Assembly (NCBI GenBank): GCA_900548545.1
Contig: URKX01000002.1
Span: forward strand, 1-64,000
Source: an uncultured Oscillospiraceae bacterium
GTDB lineage: Bacteria; Bacillota; Clostridia; Oscillospirales; Acutalibacteraceae
DNA length: 64,000 nucleotides
Reading direction: 5' to 3'
A program made the position numbers and the translations under genes. Below, piece after piece: positions 6,992-14,756 of the stretch. The notes beneath the pieces were generated by a model, which searched no databases, was not told the DNA's origin, and saw nothing but the letters and a program-made list of their open reading frames with translations. How positions within the stretch are numbered: position 1 is the first letter of the stretch; every line of letters begins with the position of its first letter.

Positions 6992-9570
6992 AAATTTTAG
7001 TCATCGGCGGCGTGGCCGCTGGCACCAAGGCCGCTGCCAAATGTAAGCGGGAGAACCGCGCAGATGAGGTGCTTGTCATCACCAAGAGCGCGGACATCTC
7101 CTACGCTGGCTGCGGGCTGCCCTATTATGTGGGCGGTTCCATTGAGGACAAGGCCGAGCTGATCGTCAACACCCCCCAGAAGTACCAGGGACTCACTGGC
7201 GTGGAGGTGCGCACGCTTCGGGAGGCCACCCATGTGGACCCGGCAGCCAAAAAGGTCACGGTAAAGAACCTGGAAAACGGCCAGGAAGAGGTCTATGAGT
7301 ATGACAAACTCATTGTGGCCACCGGCGCTTCCGCTGTGAAGCCCCCCATTGCCGGAGTGAATTTAGGCGGCGTGTTCCCCATGCGCGCCCCTGATGACGC
7401 CGTCACCATGCGGGACTACCTGCAGGCCTACGGCGTGAAAAAAGCCGTGGTCATCGGCGGCGGCTTCATCGGCCTGGAACTGGCGGAAAACCTCTTTGAC
7501 CGGGGCGTTTCCGTCACCGTGGTGGAACTGGCCAACCAGCTGATGGCCAATGTGCTGGACCCGGAAATGGCCGGCTACGTCAAGCGCCATTTGCAGCAGA
7601 AGGGCATCCGGGTGCTCACTGGCGCCAAGGCCACTGCCATTGTGGGCGAAGGCAACGTGGAAGGCGTCCAGACCGACGCCGGCCTGCTGCCCTGTGGGGC
7701 GGTGGTGCTGTCCGCTGGCATCCGTCCCAACACCGGGTTCCTTTCCGACACGGGCATTGAGATGGTAAAGGGCACCATCCTGGTAGACGAGCACCTGGCC
7801 ACCAACGTGGCGGACATCTACGCCGCCGGCGACTGCGCCATGGTGAAAAACCGCCTCACCGGCAAGGCCCAGTGGTCCCCCATGGGCTCCTCCGCCAACC
7901 TGGAAGGCCGCACTCTGGCTCAGGATCTGGGCGGCAGCGACAAGAAGTATCCCGGCGTGCTGGGCACCGGCGTGGTAAAGCTTCCCGGCCTGAATGCCGG
8001 CCGCACCGGCCTCACCGAAGCTGCCGCCCGGGAGGAAGGCTATCATGTAGAAACCGTGCTGGCTGTCACTGACGACAAAGCCCACTATTATCCCGACGCA
8101 GCCTTCTTCATCACCAAGCTCATTGCCGACAAGGACACCCACCAGCTGTTGGGCGTACAGGTGCTGGGCCCCGGGGCTGTGGACAAGATGGTGGACATCG
8201 CTGTGATGGGGATGTCCATGGGAGCCAAGCTGGAGGACTTTGAAAACCTGGACTTCGCCTATGCGCCTCCCTTTTCCACGGCCATCCATCCCTTTGTGCA
8301 GGCGGTGTACGTGCTGGAGAACAAGCTCTCCGGCGTGATGGACAGCATGACCCCCGCCCAGTACGCCAATGGCGACGCCAAAGGCTACACGGTCATCGAC
8401 GTGAATCCCCAGCCCACCATCCGTGGCGCTGTGTTTGTGGACCTCTCCAAGGTCAACGGGCCTCTGGAAGGCATTGAGAAAGACGCCAGGCTGCTGCTGG
8501 TGTGCGGCCGCGGCAAGCGGGCTTACTTCCTGCAGAACCGGCTGAAGTTCTACGGCTACACCAACACCCTGGTGCTGGAAGGCGCCACCACCTTCAACGA
8601 GGTGCGGGTCAAGGCCCCCGGCGCATCCGTTTCCCCGGAGGAGGTCACCCGTGTGAAAGCCCTGGGCTTCCTGTGGGACAAAAACACCCCCGACTGCTTC
8701 AACGGCCGTGTCATCACCCGCAACGGCAAGATCACAGCGGAAGAGATGCGTGCCATCACCGAGGCCGCGGAGCGCTTCGGCAACGGCCAAGTGGCCATGA
8801 CCTCCCGGCTGACCATTGAGATCCAGCACGTGCCCTTCGACAACATCGAGCCCCTCCGGGAGTTCCTGGCCCAATCCGGCTTGGAAACCGGCGGCACCGG
8901 CTCCAAAGTGCGGCCTGTGGTATCCTGCAAGGGCACCACTTGCCAGTACGGTTTGATCGACACCTTCGCTCTCAGCGAGGAGATCCACGAGCGGTTCTAC
9001 CACGGCTACAACAACGTGAAGCTGCCTCACAAGTTCAAGATCGCTGTGGGCGGCTGCCCCAACAACTGCGTCAAGCCCGACCTGAACGACCTGGGCGTCA
9101 TCGGCCAGAAGGTACCCATGATCGACCTGGACAAGTGCCGCGGCTGCAAAGTTTGCCAGGTAGTCAATGCCTGCCCCATCCACGTGCCGGAAGTGAAGGA
9201 CGGCAAAGTGGTCATCGACGACAACGCTTGCAACCACTGCGGACGCTGCGTGGGCAAGTGCCCCTTCGGCGCCCTGGAGGGCTTCACCAGCGGGTACCGC
9301 GTGTTTATCGGCGGCCGCTGGGGCAAGAAAGTCGCCAGGGGCCGGTATTTGGAGAAGGTTTTCACCGACAAGGAAGAAGTCTTGAACGTCATTGAAAAGG
9401 CCATTCTGTTGTTCCGGGAACAGGGGACTACCGGTGAGCGCTTTGCCGACACCGTGGACCGACTGGGCTTTGAAAACGTCCAGGAGCAGCTGCTCTCCGA
9501 CGGGCTGCTGGCCCGTAAGTCTGAAAACCTGGCTGCTCAGAAGCACCTGAAGGGCGGCGCCACCTGTTAA
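6988..9570 (+). CDS. CoA-disulfide reductase/rhodanese/sulfite reductase-like/ferredoxin fusion
   Basis: An 860-residue cytosolic flavoprotein fusion. Residues 1-450 are a CoA-disulfide reductase-type NAD(P)H oxidoreductase: FAD motif GGVAAG near the start, redox Cys42 in AGCGLPY, second Rossmann motif VIGGGFIGLE (155-164) and AAGD (279-282). Residues 460-540 are a rhodanese-like domain with Cys506 in VCGRGKR. Residues 570-700 are a half nitrite/sulfite reductase unit with siroheme/4Fe-4S-type cysteines 647, 652, 690 and 694. Residues 710-765 form a two-cluster ferredoxin (Cys 717, 720, 723, 729 and 748, 751, 754, 758). The order suggests electron flow from NAD(P)H through flavin and Fe-S clusters to a sulfur substrate. 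The reaction is inferred; activity could be sulfite, polysulfide or persulfide reduction. Confidence 0.88.
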   Translation: MKILVIGGVAAGTKAAAKCKRENRADEVLVITKSADISYAGCGLPYYVGGSIEDKAELIVNTPQKYQGLTGVEVRTLREATHVDPAAKKVTVKNLENGQEEVYEYDKLIVATGASAVKPPIAGVNLGGVFPMRAPDDAVTMRDYLQAYGVKKAVVIGGGFIGLELAENLFDRGVSVTVVELANQLMANVLDPEMAGYVKRHLQQKGIRVLTGAKATAIVGEGNVEGVQTDAGLLPCGAVVLSAGIRPNTGFLSDTGIEMVKGTILVDEHLATNVADIYAAGDCAMVKNRLTGKAQWSPMGSSANLEGRTLAQDLGGSDKKYPGVLGTGVVKLPGLNAGRTGLTEAAAREEGYHVETVLAVTDDKAHYYPDAAFFITKLIADKDTHQLLGVQVLGPGAVDKMVDIAVMGMSMGAKLEDFENLDFAYAPPFSTAIHPFVQAVYVLENKLSGVMDSMTPAQYANGDAKGYTVIDVNPQPTIRGAVFVDLSKVNGPLEGIEKDARLLLVCGRGKRAYFLQNRLKFYGYTNTLVLEGATTFNEVRVKAPGASVSPEEVTRVKALGFLWDKNTPDCFNGRVITRNGKITAEEMRAITEAAERFGNGQVAMTSRLTIEIQHVPFDNIEPLREFLAQSGLETGGTGSKVRPVVSCKGTTCQYGLIDTFALSEEIHERFYHGYNNVKLPHKFKIAVGGCPNNCVKPDLNDLGVIGQKVPMIDLDKCRGCKVCQVVNACPIHVPEVKDGKVVIDDNACNHCGRCVGKCPFGALEGFTSGYRVFIGGRWGKKVARGRYLEKVFTDKEEVLNVIEKAILLFREQGTTGERFADTVDRLGFENVQEQLLSDGLLARKSENLAAQKHLKGGATC

Positions 9571-9616
9571 GCCGCAAAGCGGCGCAGATGTTTCGCCAGC
9601 CAAACGCACAACAAAC

Positions 9617-9650
9617 AAAAAGAGGGCCGGGAAACCGGTCCTCTTTTTTC
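9617..9650 (+). terminator. Bidirectional terminator
   Basis: AAAAAGAGG-CCGG, GAAA tetraloop, CCGG-CCTCTTTTTT. It ends the sulfur fusion gene and, read on the other strand, the membrane-anchored gene that stops at 9665. Confidence 0.9.
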
Positions 9651-9664
9651 GCGCAAACTCCCTT

Positions 9665-10093
9665 TTATCGAAGCAGCACTCCCTCCACGGCGTTGAAGGG
9701 GAAGTCCTCCATTTTCAACAAATGGGACTTGCCCTGGTAAAACACGGAGGTTTCGTTCACCCCAACCGTCAGCAGGCGGCCGTCCTTTAGGGAGTATTCC
9801 AGTACATAGGCAGGCTCCCCCTCCCCCTGGGAAAAGGGCTTATAGGAAAGGCAGCCCAGCAGGTTGGCGGTCAATTCCAAATCCTCGCTGGAAGCGTCTA
9901 CCAGCGCCGTTTCCCTCGTGGCGGACTGTGTAATGGTGACGCACTGAATGTCCTCTGCTTCAGGATGGGCAAAAAACAGGGGCCAACCCCGGGTGGCCAC
10001 AGTGATAGCTGTGAAAACAGCTGTCACCACCAAAATATACAAAGCCCATTTCCCCACTCTCTTGGGGGTGAGCTTCTTTTCTGTTTTCTTCAT
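9665..10093 (-). CDS. Membrane-anchored protein of unknown function
   Basis: A 142-residue protein I do not recognise. The basic N-terminus (MKKTEKKLTPKRVGK) is followed by one membrane helix at about residues 17-40 and then an extracytoplasmic domain of about 100 residues with alternating beta-strand pattern (for example YVLEYSLKDGRLLTVGVNE). ATG at 10093 is chosen because AGAGGAGAGGG lies just upstream; an open frame extends further up but crosses the region of the opposite promoter. It is convergent with the sulfur fusion gene and divergent from the thioesterase gene. Confidence 0.65.
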   Translation of the reverse strand: MKKTEKKLTPKRVGKWALYILVVTAVFTAITVATRGWPLFFAHPEAEDIQCVTITQSATRETALVDASSEDLELTANLLGCLSYKPFSQGEGEPAYVLEYSLKDGRLLTVGVNETSVFYQGKSHLLKMEDFPFNAVEGVLLR

Positions 10094-10237
10094 GCAACCC
10101 TCTCCTCTGGCCTCAGCATAGTATAAGTATAGCATAATCCTTGCCCGCTTGCAAGAAAGTCCCATTGAATTCCGCATGGCCGTAAGGTATACTATAATCC
10201 TGAGATACGGGAACAACTTGAACGGAAGGAGAAACCT

Positions 10238-10720
10238 ATGGAAAAATACGTGCGGGATTCTTACACCGAGCAGGTGCAGATCTTGTCCCAGTCCAGCTTA
10301 AACGGGTACAAGCGGCTGTTTGGCGGCCGGCTGATGGAGTGGATCGACGTGGTTGCCGGGGTGGTGGCCCGGCGCCACTCCAACCGGAACGTGACCACCG
10401 CCGCTGTGGACAACCTGCGGTTTGAAGGCCCTGCTTACGGCAATGAAACCATTGTGCTGTGCGGCTACATCACCTACACCGGCCGCACTTCCATGGAGGT
10501 GTGTGTGCGCACCTATGTGGAGGAGTTAAACGGCACCAAACGGTTGATCAACGTGGCTTACCTGGTGATGGTGGCCCTGGATGAAAACGAGCGCCCTGTG
10601 GAGGTGCCCCGGTTGGTGCTCACCACAGAAGAGGAGCGCAAGGAATGGGAAGCAGCCCAGGAGCGCACCCGCATCCGCAAAGAGCGCCGCAAAGCCGAAA
10701 AAGAGGCAGGGATCTACTGA
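10238..10720 (+). CDS. Acyl-CoA thioesterase, hotdog fold
   Basis: A 160-residue hotdog-fold thioesterase of the YciA/BACH type, which hydrolyses acyl-CoA to free acid and CoA in the cytosol. Residues 22-45 contain LFGGRLMEWIDVVAGVVARRHS, where the N- or D-containing hotdog active-site helix lies. FEGPAYGNETIVLCGYITYTGRTSMEV follows as the central strands, and YLVMVALDENERPVEVP is the typical family tail. The last 30 residues are highly charged helix. A good ribosome binding site (GGAAGGAG) precedes the ATG. It is monocistronic with a strong terminator. Confidence 0.9.
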   Translation: MEKYVRDSYTEQVQILSQSSLNGYKRLFGGRLMEWIDVVAGVVARRHSNRNVTTAAVDNLRFEGPAYGNETIVLCGYITYTGRTSMEVCVRTYVEELNGTKRLINVAYLVMVALDENERPVEVPRLVLTTEEERKEWEAAQERTRIRKERRKAEKEAGIY

Positions 10721-10768
10721 GCCGGATTCGATCTCAAGGGGCCCAGGGCTGCCCACAAAACGTCTGCA

Positions 10769-10802
10769 AAAAAGGGAGAGCTGAGTAAGCTCTCCCTTTT
10801 CG
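10769..10802 (+). terminator. Terminator after the thioesterase gene
   Basis: AAAGGGAGAGCT, loop GAGTA, AGCTCTCCCTTTT. The A-rich upstream flank means it can also stop minus-strand transcription from tadA. Confidence 0.9.
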
Positions 10803-10807
10803 TATGT

Positions 10808-11275
10808 TCAGTTACGCAGCTTTTGGAAAAACTCTTGCAGCAGGGCTTTGGACTCTGCCTCATAAAACCCCCGGTACACCTCCGGCCGGTGGCTGTAGGG
10901 CAGAGCAAACAAGTCCGCAGCCGTGCCGCAGCATCCAGCCCGGTCATCGTCGGCACCGTAAACCACCCTGCCCACATGGGCATTGATGATGGCCCCGGTG
11001 CACATGGGGCAAGGCTCCAAGGTGACGTACAAATCACAGCCTGTGAGCCGCCAATCACCCAGGGTCTGGCAGGCCTGATGGATGGCCTCCAGTTCGGCGT
11101 GGGCCAGCGCGGTGTGGCCGGCTTCCCGCCGGTTGCGCCCTTCCCCAATGATGGTGCCTTCCCGCACCACAACTGCACCCACAGGGACTTCCCCAGCGGC
11201 AGCAGCTTCCCGGGCAAGCTCCAAGGCCCGGAGCATCCACTCCTTCTTGGGCAGGAACGCCAAGGGCAGCATCAT
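10808..11275 (-). CDS. tadA: tRNA-specific adenosine deaminase
   Basis: TadA converts adenosine 34 of tRNA-Arg(ACG) to inosine. About 155 residues, normal size. The zinc and catalytic motif HAELEAI is near residue 57 and PCPMC near residue 87, in the usual order, and the C-terminus has the FFQKLR helix. The ATG at 11275 overlaps the TGA of the upstream CPBP protease gene (ATGA); a second ATG follows directly. An open frame extends upstream but runs into the previous gene. It is probably the last gene of the htpG-CPBP-tadA transcript. Confidence 0.93.
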   Translation of the reverse strand: MMLPLAFLPKKEWMLRALELAREAAAAGEVPVGAVVVREGTIIGEGRNRREAGHTALAHAELEAIHQACQTLGDWRLTGCDLYVTLEPCPMCTGAIINAHVGRVVYGADDDRAGCCGTAADLFALPYSHRPEVYRGFYEAESKALLQEFFQKLRN

Positions 11276-12657
11276 AGCAGGATCCCCATCCCCACGGTGT
11301 AGAGGACCATCAGGCCCACCACCACCCAAAAGACAGGCGCCCGCACAAGGGCTCCCGCGCTTTCCCCAGCCCGCAGAGGCTGGGCAGGGCCGTCATATCG
11401 AGGGGAGCCCACCGAAATGAACATCTTCCGTTTCAAGCACAGCAGCAGGACCAGCGCCACAACCCCTACCCCTATGGGCACCAGCATAATCAAGTTGCCC
11501 ACCAGGTTGGCCTGGCTCCCAAAAAGGAATTCCCCGTGGCTGCCCAACACAGCGATCAAATTGTTTAAGGCATGGACGATCACTGTCAGCCACAAGTTGT
11601 TAGTCTTGGCATAGAGGAAACCAAACACCAACCCCGCAATGGTGGCAAATACCACGCTGGAGGCATCCAGATGGGCCAGGCCGAACAGCACGCCCGACAC
11701 CACAATGGAGAACCCAATGCCGTATTTGCGCAGCGCCGAGAGGATCACCCCGCGGAAGGCAAACTCCTCCATAAAGGGCACCAGCACCGCCGTGACGGCG
11801 ATCTCCAGCAAAATGGCCTCCAGGGACTCCCCTTGGGAAAGGATACTCCCGGGGGACTCATACCCAAAGTTGCCCAAAAACTGCTGCACCAGCATGGCAG
11901 GGTAATTGCCCAGCAGCACCACGCCCAAACCAGCCGCCACACAGAGCAGCCCACTGGTAAAGCCAACCTTCTCGAACTTCAAGTAGTCGGAAGGGTCTTG
12001 TTTTCGGAAGAACAAATAGGCCGCAAAGGGCAAAGCCGTGGAAAGGGGCACCAGAACCCCGGAAAGCCACTGGTAGCCCAAGGCGTTTTGAAAAAGGTCT
12101 ACCCCCACCAGCGCCAGCAGCATCTGCAAGGGGAACTGCCAAATAAAAGACAAGGCCACCTGGGCCAACAACAGCAAGCCCATCCGGTTGATGGTGGAAG
12201 ACGCACCCCTCTTTCGAGGGTCACAGGCGGGTATAACCATGGGATAAGCAGCGGGCTGATACCCACTGGGGGGAACCCACCCAGGCACGGCCGGGGGCGC
12301 TCCATAGGGCGCCGGGCCTTGAGGCGCGCCTGCCTGAGGGACTTGCCCCTGGAACACTTGGCCTTGGGGAACCCACCCAGGCGCGGCCGGGGGCGCTCCA
12401 TAGGGCGCCGGGCCTTGAGGCGCGCCTGCCTGAGGGGCTTGCCCCTGGAATATTTGGCCTTGGGGGACCCACCCAGGCGCGGCCGGGGGCGCTCCACAGG
12501 GCGCCGGGCCTTGAGAAGCTTCCTGAGATGTACCGGACACACCCTCTTGGGGAACCGGTTGAACATACCCCTGGGGCGGCCACGGGACCGGTCCCGGAGG
12601 TGTCGCGCCCTGAGGTTCCCCAGTCTGGGGATAGGGCGGGTAAGCGCCATAGTACAT
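11272..12657 (-). CDS. CPBP-family intramembrane protease with repeated Pro/Gly-rich head
   Basis: A 461-residue membrane protein of the CPBP (CAAX protease and bacteriocin-processing) family. The first 140 residues are low-complexity P/G/Q/A-rich sequence with two and a half copies of a 32-residue unit (APQGPAPYGAPPAAPGWVPQ...). About eight membrane helices follow. The catalytic motifs are present: EEFAFRG near residue 298, H in LAHLD near residue 328 and HALNN near residue 365. Homologues include glutamic-type intramembrane proteases such as Rce1. The ATG has GGGAGG upstream. It lies 23 bases after htpG and overlaps tadA, so it is likely cotranscribed. Substrate is unknown. Confidence 0.88.
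   Translation of the reverse strand: MYYGAYPPYPQTGEPQGATPPGPVPWPPQGYVQPVPQEGVSGTSQEASQGPAPCGAPPAAPGWVPQGQIFQGQAPQAGAPQGPAPYGAPPAAPGWVPQGQVFQGQVPQAGAPQGPAPYGAPPAVPGWVPPSGYQPAAYPMVIPACDPRKRGASSTINRMGLLLLAQVALSFIWQFPLQMLLALVGVDLFQNALGYQWLSGVLVPLSTALPFAAYLFFRKQDPSDYLKFEKVGFTSGLLCVAAGLGVVLLGNYPAMLVQQFLGNFGYESPGSILSQGESLEAILLEIAVTAVLVPFMEEFAFRGVILSALRKYGIGFSIVVSGVLFGLAHLDASSVVFATIAGLVFGFLYAKTNNLWLTVIVHALNNLIAVLGSHGEFLFGSQANLVGNLIMLVPIGVGVVALVLLLCLKRKMFISVGSPRYDGPAQPLRAGESAGALVRAPVFWVVVGLMVLYTVGMGILL
12271..12515. repeat. 96-bp tandem repeat, about 2.5 copies, within the CPBP gene
   Basis: Units begin at 12271, 12367 and 12463 (each near the sequence GGGAACCCACCCAGGC or a variant), a 96-base period equal to 32 codons. 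Copies are almost identical, including at synonymous positions, which points to recent duplication or gene conversion. The repeat keeps the frame, so copy number could vary between strains without breaking the gene. Confidence 0.85.
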
Positions 12658-12680
12658 GGGATCGACCTCCCTTTAGTTTT

Positions 12681-14573
12681 TTACAGGATCTGGCACAGCT
12701 TCTGGGAGAAGTCGGCCGGGTCTTCCAGGGAGATGCCCTCAATGAGCAGCGCCTGGTCGTAAAGGATCTCGGCATAGAGCTTCAAGCGGTCCTTATCGCT
12801 CTCATACAGGTCGCGCAGCCTCTGGAAAATGGGGTGCTCCCCGTTGACTTCCAGCACCCGCTGGGCTTTGATCTTCTCCCGGGCGGGCATGGAGTTCAAC
12901 ACTTTTTCCATCTCCGTGGAGATCATGCCATCGGTGGTGATGCACACGGGATGGCTCTTCAGCTTCCCGGAAACCCGCACATCGGCCACCTTGTCCCCAA
13001 GGGACTCCTTCATAAAGGTGAGCATCTCCTGGTTCTCCTGGGCCAATTCCTTGGTCTTTTCCTGCTCTTCGGCAGTTTCCAGGCCCAGGTCATCGGCGGA
13101 AATGTTGCGGAATTCCTTCTCATCGTACTTTCCCAAAACCCGCAGGGCAAACTCATCCACGTTGTCGGTGAGGCACAGCATTTCAAAGCCCTTATCCTGC
13201 AGGGCTTCTGCCTGGGGCAGGCTCAGGATCCGCTCCACGGTTTCGCCGCAGCCGTAGTAGATGTACTTCTGTTCCGGCTTCATCCGGGAAACGTACTCCC
13301 GCAGGGTGGTCAACTTTTTCTCCGCGGAAGAGGCAAACAGTACCAGGTCCTTCAACTCGTCCTTCTTGGCGCCGTAGTTGTCGTACATCCCGTACTTCAA
13401 CTGCAAGCCGAAATTCTTAAAGAATTCCTCGTACTTTTCCCGGTCGTTGTTCAGCATGGAGGAAAGCTCGGAGGAGATCTTCTTCTCCAAACGGGTGGCG
13501 ATCAGCTTCAGCTGCCGGTCATGCTGGAGCATCTCACGGGAGATGTTCAGGGAGAGGTCTTGGGAATCCACCAGGCCCTTGACAAAGCTGAAGCAGTCTG
13601 GCAGCAGGTCGGCGCATTTGTCCATGATCAGCACACCGCTGGCATACAGCTGCAGGCCCTTCTCATACTCCCGGGTGTAATAGTCCATGGGGGCGCTCTT
13701 GGGGATGAACAGCAGGGCGGTGTAAGTGGCGGCGCCTTCGGTAGAGGTGCGGATCACCTTGATGGGATCCTGCCAATCGTAGAACTTCTCCTTATAGAAG
13801 GCGTTCATCTCCTCATCTGTGACTTCCGACTTGGACTTTTTCCAAATGGGGGTCATGCTGTTCAAGGTTTCCACTTCCGTGTGGGTTTCATACTCCGGGT
13901 CCTTGCCGTCCACACCGGTGCCCTCTTTCACATGGGTATGGGACACTTCCATACGGATAGGGTAGCGGATGTAATCGGAATACTTTTTCACCAGCTGCCG
14001 GATGCGGAACTGATCCAGAAATTCGCTGTAGTTTTCATCTTCGGTGTCGGCCTTCAGGTGCAGGGTGATGGTGGTACCCCGGCCTTCCTTGGCGCCTGGG
14101 GTGATCTCATACCCGGAAAGCCCCTCGGACTCCCAATGCCAGGCTTCACTGGAACCAAAGGCCTTGGTGTCCACGGTGACCTTGTCGCTGACCATAAAGG
14201 CGGAGTAGAAGCCCACGCCAAACTGGCCGATAATGTCCACTTCCTCTTTTTTCTCTGCCTCCTGCTTAAATTGCAGGGAGCCGCTGCGGGCGATGACGCC
14301 CAGGTTGTTGTCCAGTTCCTCCTGGGTCATGCCAATGCCGTTGTCGGTGATGGACAGGGTGCGGGCATCCTTGTCCACATCCAGGCAGATGGAGAAGTCC
14401 TCCCGGGAAAGGCCGGTGGCGCCATCCTCCAGGGTGCGGTAATAGAGCTTGTCAATGGCATCGCTGGCGTTGGAGATCAGCTCCCGGAGGAAAATCTCCT
14501 TGTGGGTGTAGATGGAGTTGATCATCAAGTCCATCAGACGCTTGGATTCTGCTTGAAATTCTTTTTTTGCCAT
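12681..14573 (-). CDS. htpG: Molecular chaperone HtpG (Hsp90)
   Basis: Bacterial Hsp90, about 630 residues. The N-terminal GHKL ATPase domain shows the ATP-binding motifs: ELISNASDAIDKL near residue 35, DNGIGMT near 80, and GQFGVGFYSAFMV near 120. The middle domain and C-terminal dimerisation domain follow at normal length. The ATG at 14573 (MAKKEFQAES) is chosen on family N-termini; the frame is open further upstream but without conserved sequence. GGAAAGGAAG precedes it at a slightly long spacing. It is probably the first gene of a transcript that continues into the CPBP protease and tadA. Confidence 0.96.
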   Translation of the reverse strand: MAKKEFQAESKRLMDLMINSIYTHKEIFLRELISNASDAIDKLYYRTLEDGATGLSREDFSICLDVDKDARTLSITDNGIGMTQEELDNNLGVIARSGSLQFKQEAEKKEEVDIIGQFGVGFYSAFMVSDKVTVDTKAFGSSEAWHWESEGLSGYEITPGAKEGRGTTITLHLKADTEDENYSEFLDQFRIRQLVKKYSDYIRYPIRMEVSHTHVKEGTGVDGKDPEYETHTEVETLNSMTPIWKKSKSEVTDEEMNAFYKEKFYDWQDPIKVIRTSTEGAATYTALLFIPKSAPMDYYTREYEKGLQLYASGVLIMDKCADLLPDCFSFVKGLVDSQDLSLNISREMLQHDRQLKLIATRLEKKISSELSSMLNNDREKYEEFFKNFGLQLKYGMYDNYGAKKDELKDLVLFASSAEKKLTTLREYVSRMKPEQKYIYYGCGETVERILSLPQAEALQDKGFEMLCLTDNVDEFALRVLGKYDEKEFRNISADDLGLETAEEQEKTKELAQENQEMLTFMKESLGDKVADVRVSGKLKSHPVCITTDGMISTEMEKVLNSMPAREKIKAQRVLEVNGEHPIFQRLRDLYESDKDRLKLYAEILYDQALLIEGISLEDPADFSQKLCQIL

Positions 14574-14690
14574 AATCGTTTGTTTACTTCCTTTCCATGA
14601 TAAACAGACAGCCCCAAAGGGCTGGTGCAAGCGAAAAACAGGGACGCAAACTGGCCATATGCCTTTCAAAGCGCCCAAATAAATTGTAAT

Positions 14691-14720
14691 ACAAAACCGC
14701 CCTTTTCGCAAGGGCGGTCC
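14691..14720 (-). terminator. Terminator after mutS2
   Basis: On the minus strand ACCGCCCTT, GCGAA loop, AAGGGCGGT followed by TTTGT. It separates mutS2 from htpG. Confidence 0.8.
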
Positions 14721-14756
14721 TAGTTTCTTTACAATTTGGAAACAGTGCTTTTACAC

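Noticed and set aside
7363..9618. A 751-codon minus-strand frame opposite the sulfur fusion gene
   Set aside because: All domain motifs read on the plus strand; the minus frame is a shadow with Gly/Val/His bias.
12271..12515. CRISPR array
   Set aside because: The units are contiguous 96-bp coding repeats in frame, without spacers.
11572..12762. A plus-strand frame with Arg-rich repeats opposite the CPBP gene
   Set aside because: The repeats are the complement of the 96-bp coding repeat and have no independent start signal.
12528..14600. A 690-codon plus-strand frame opposite htpG
   Set aside because: HtpG is unambiguous on the minus strand; the plus frame is low-complexity and has no start signal.
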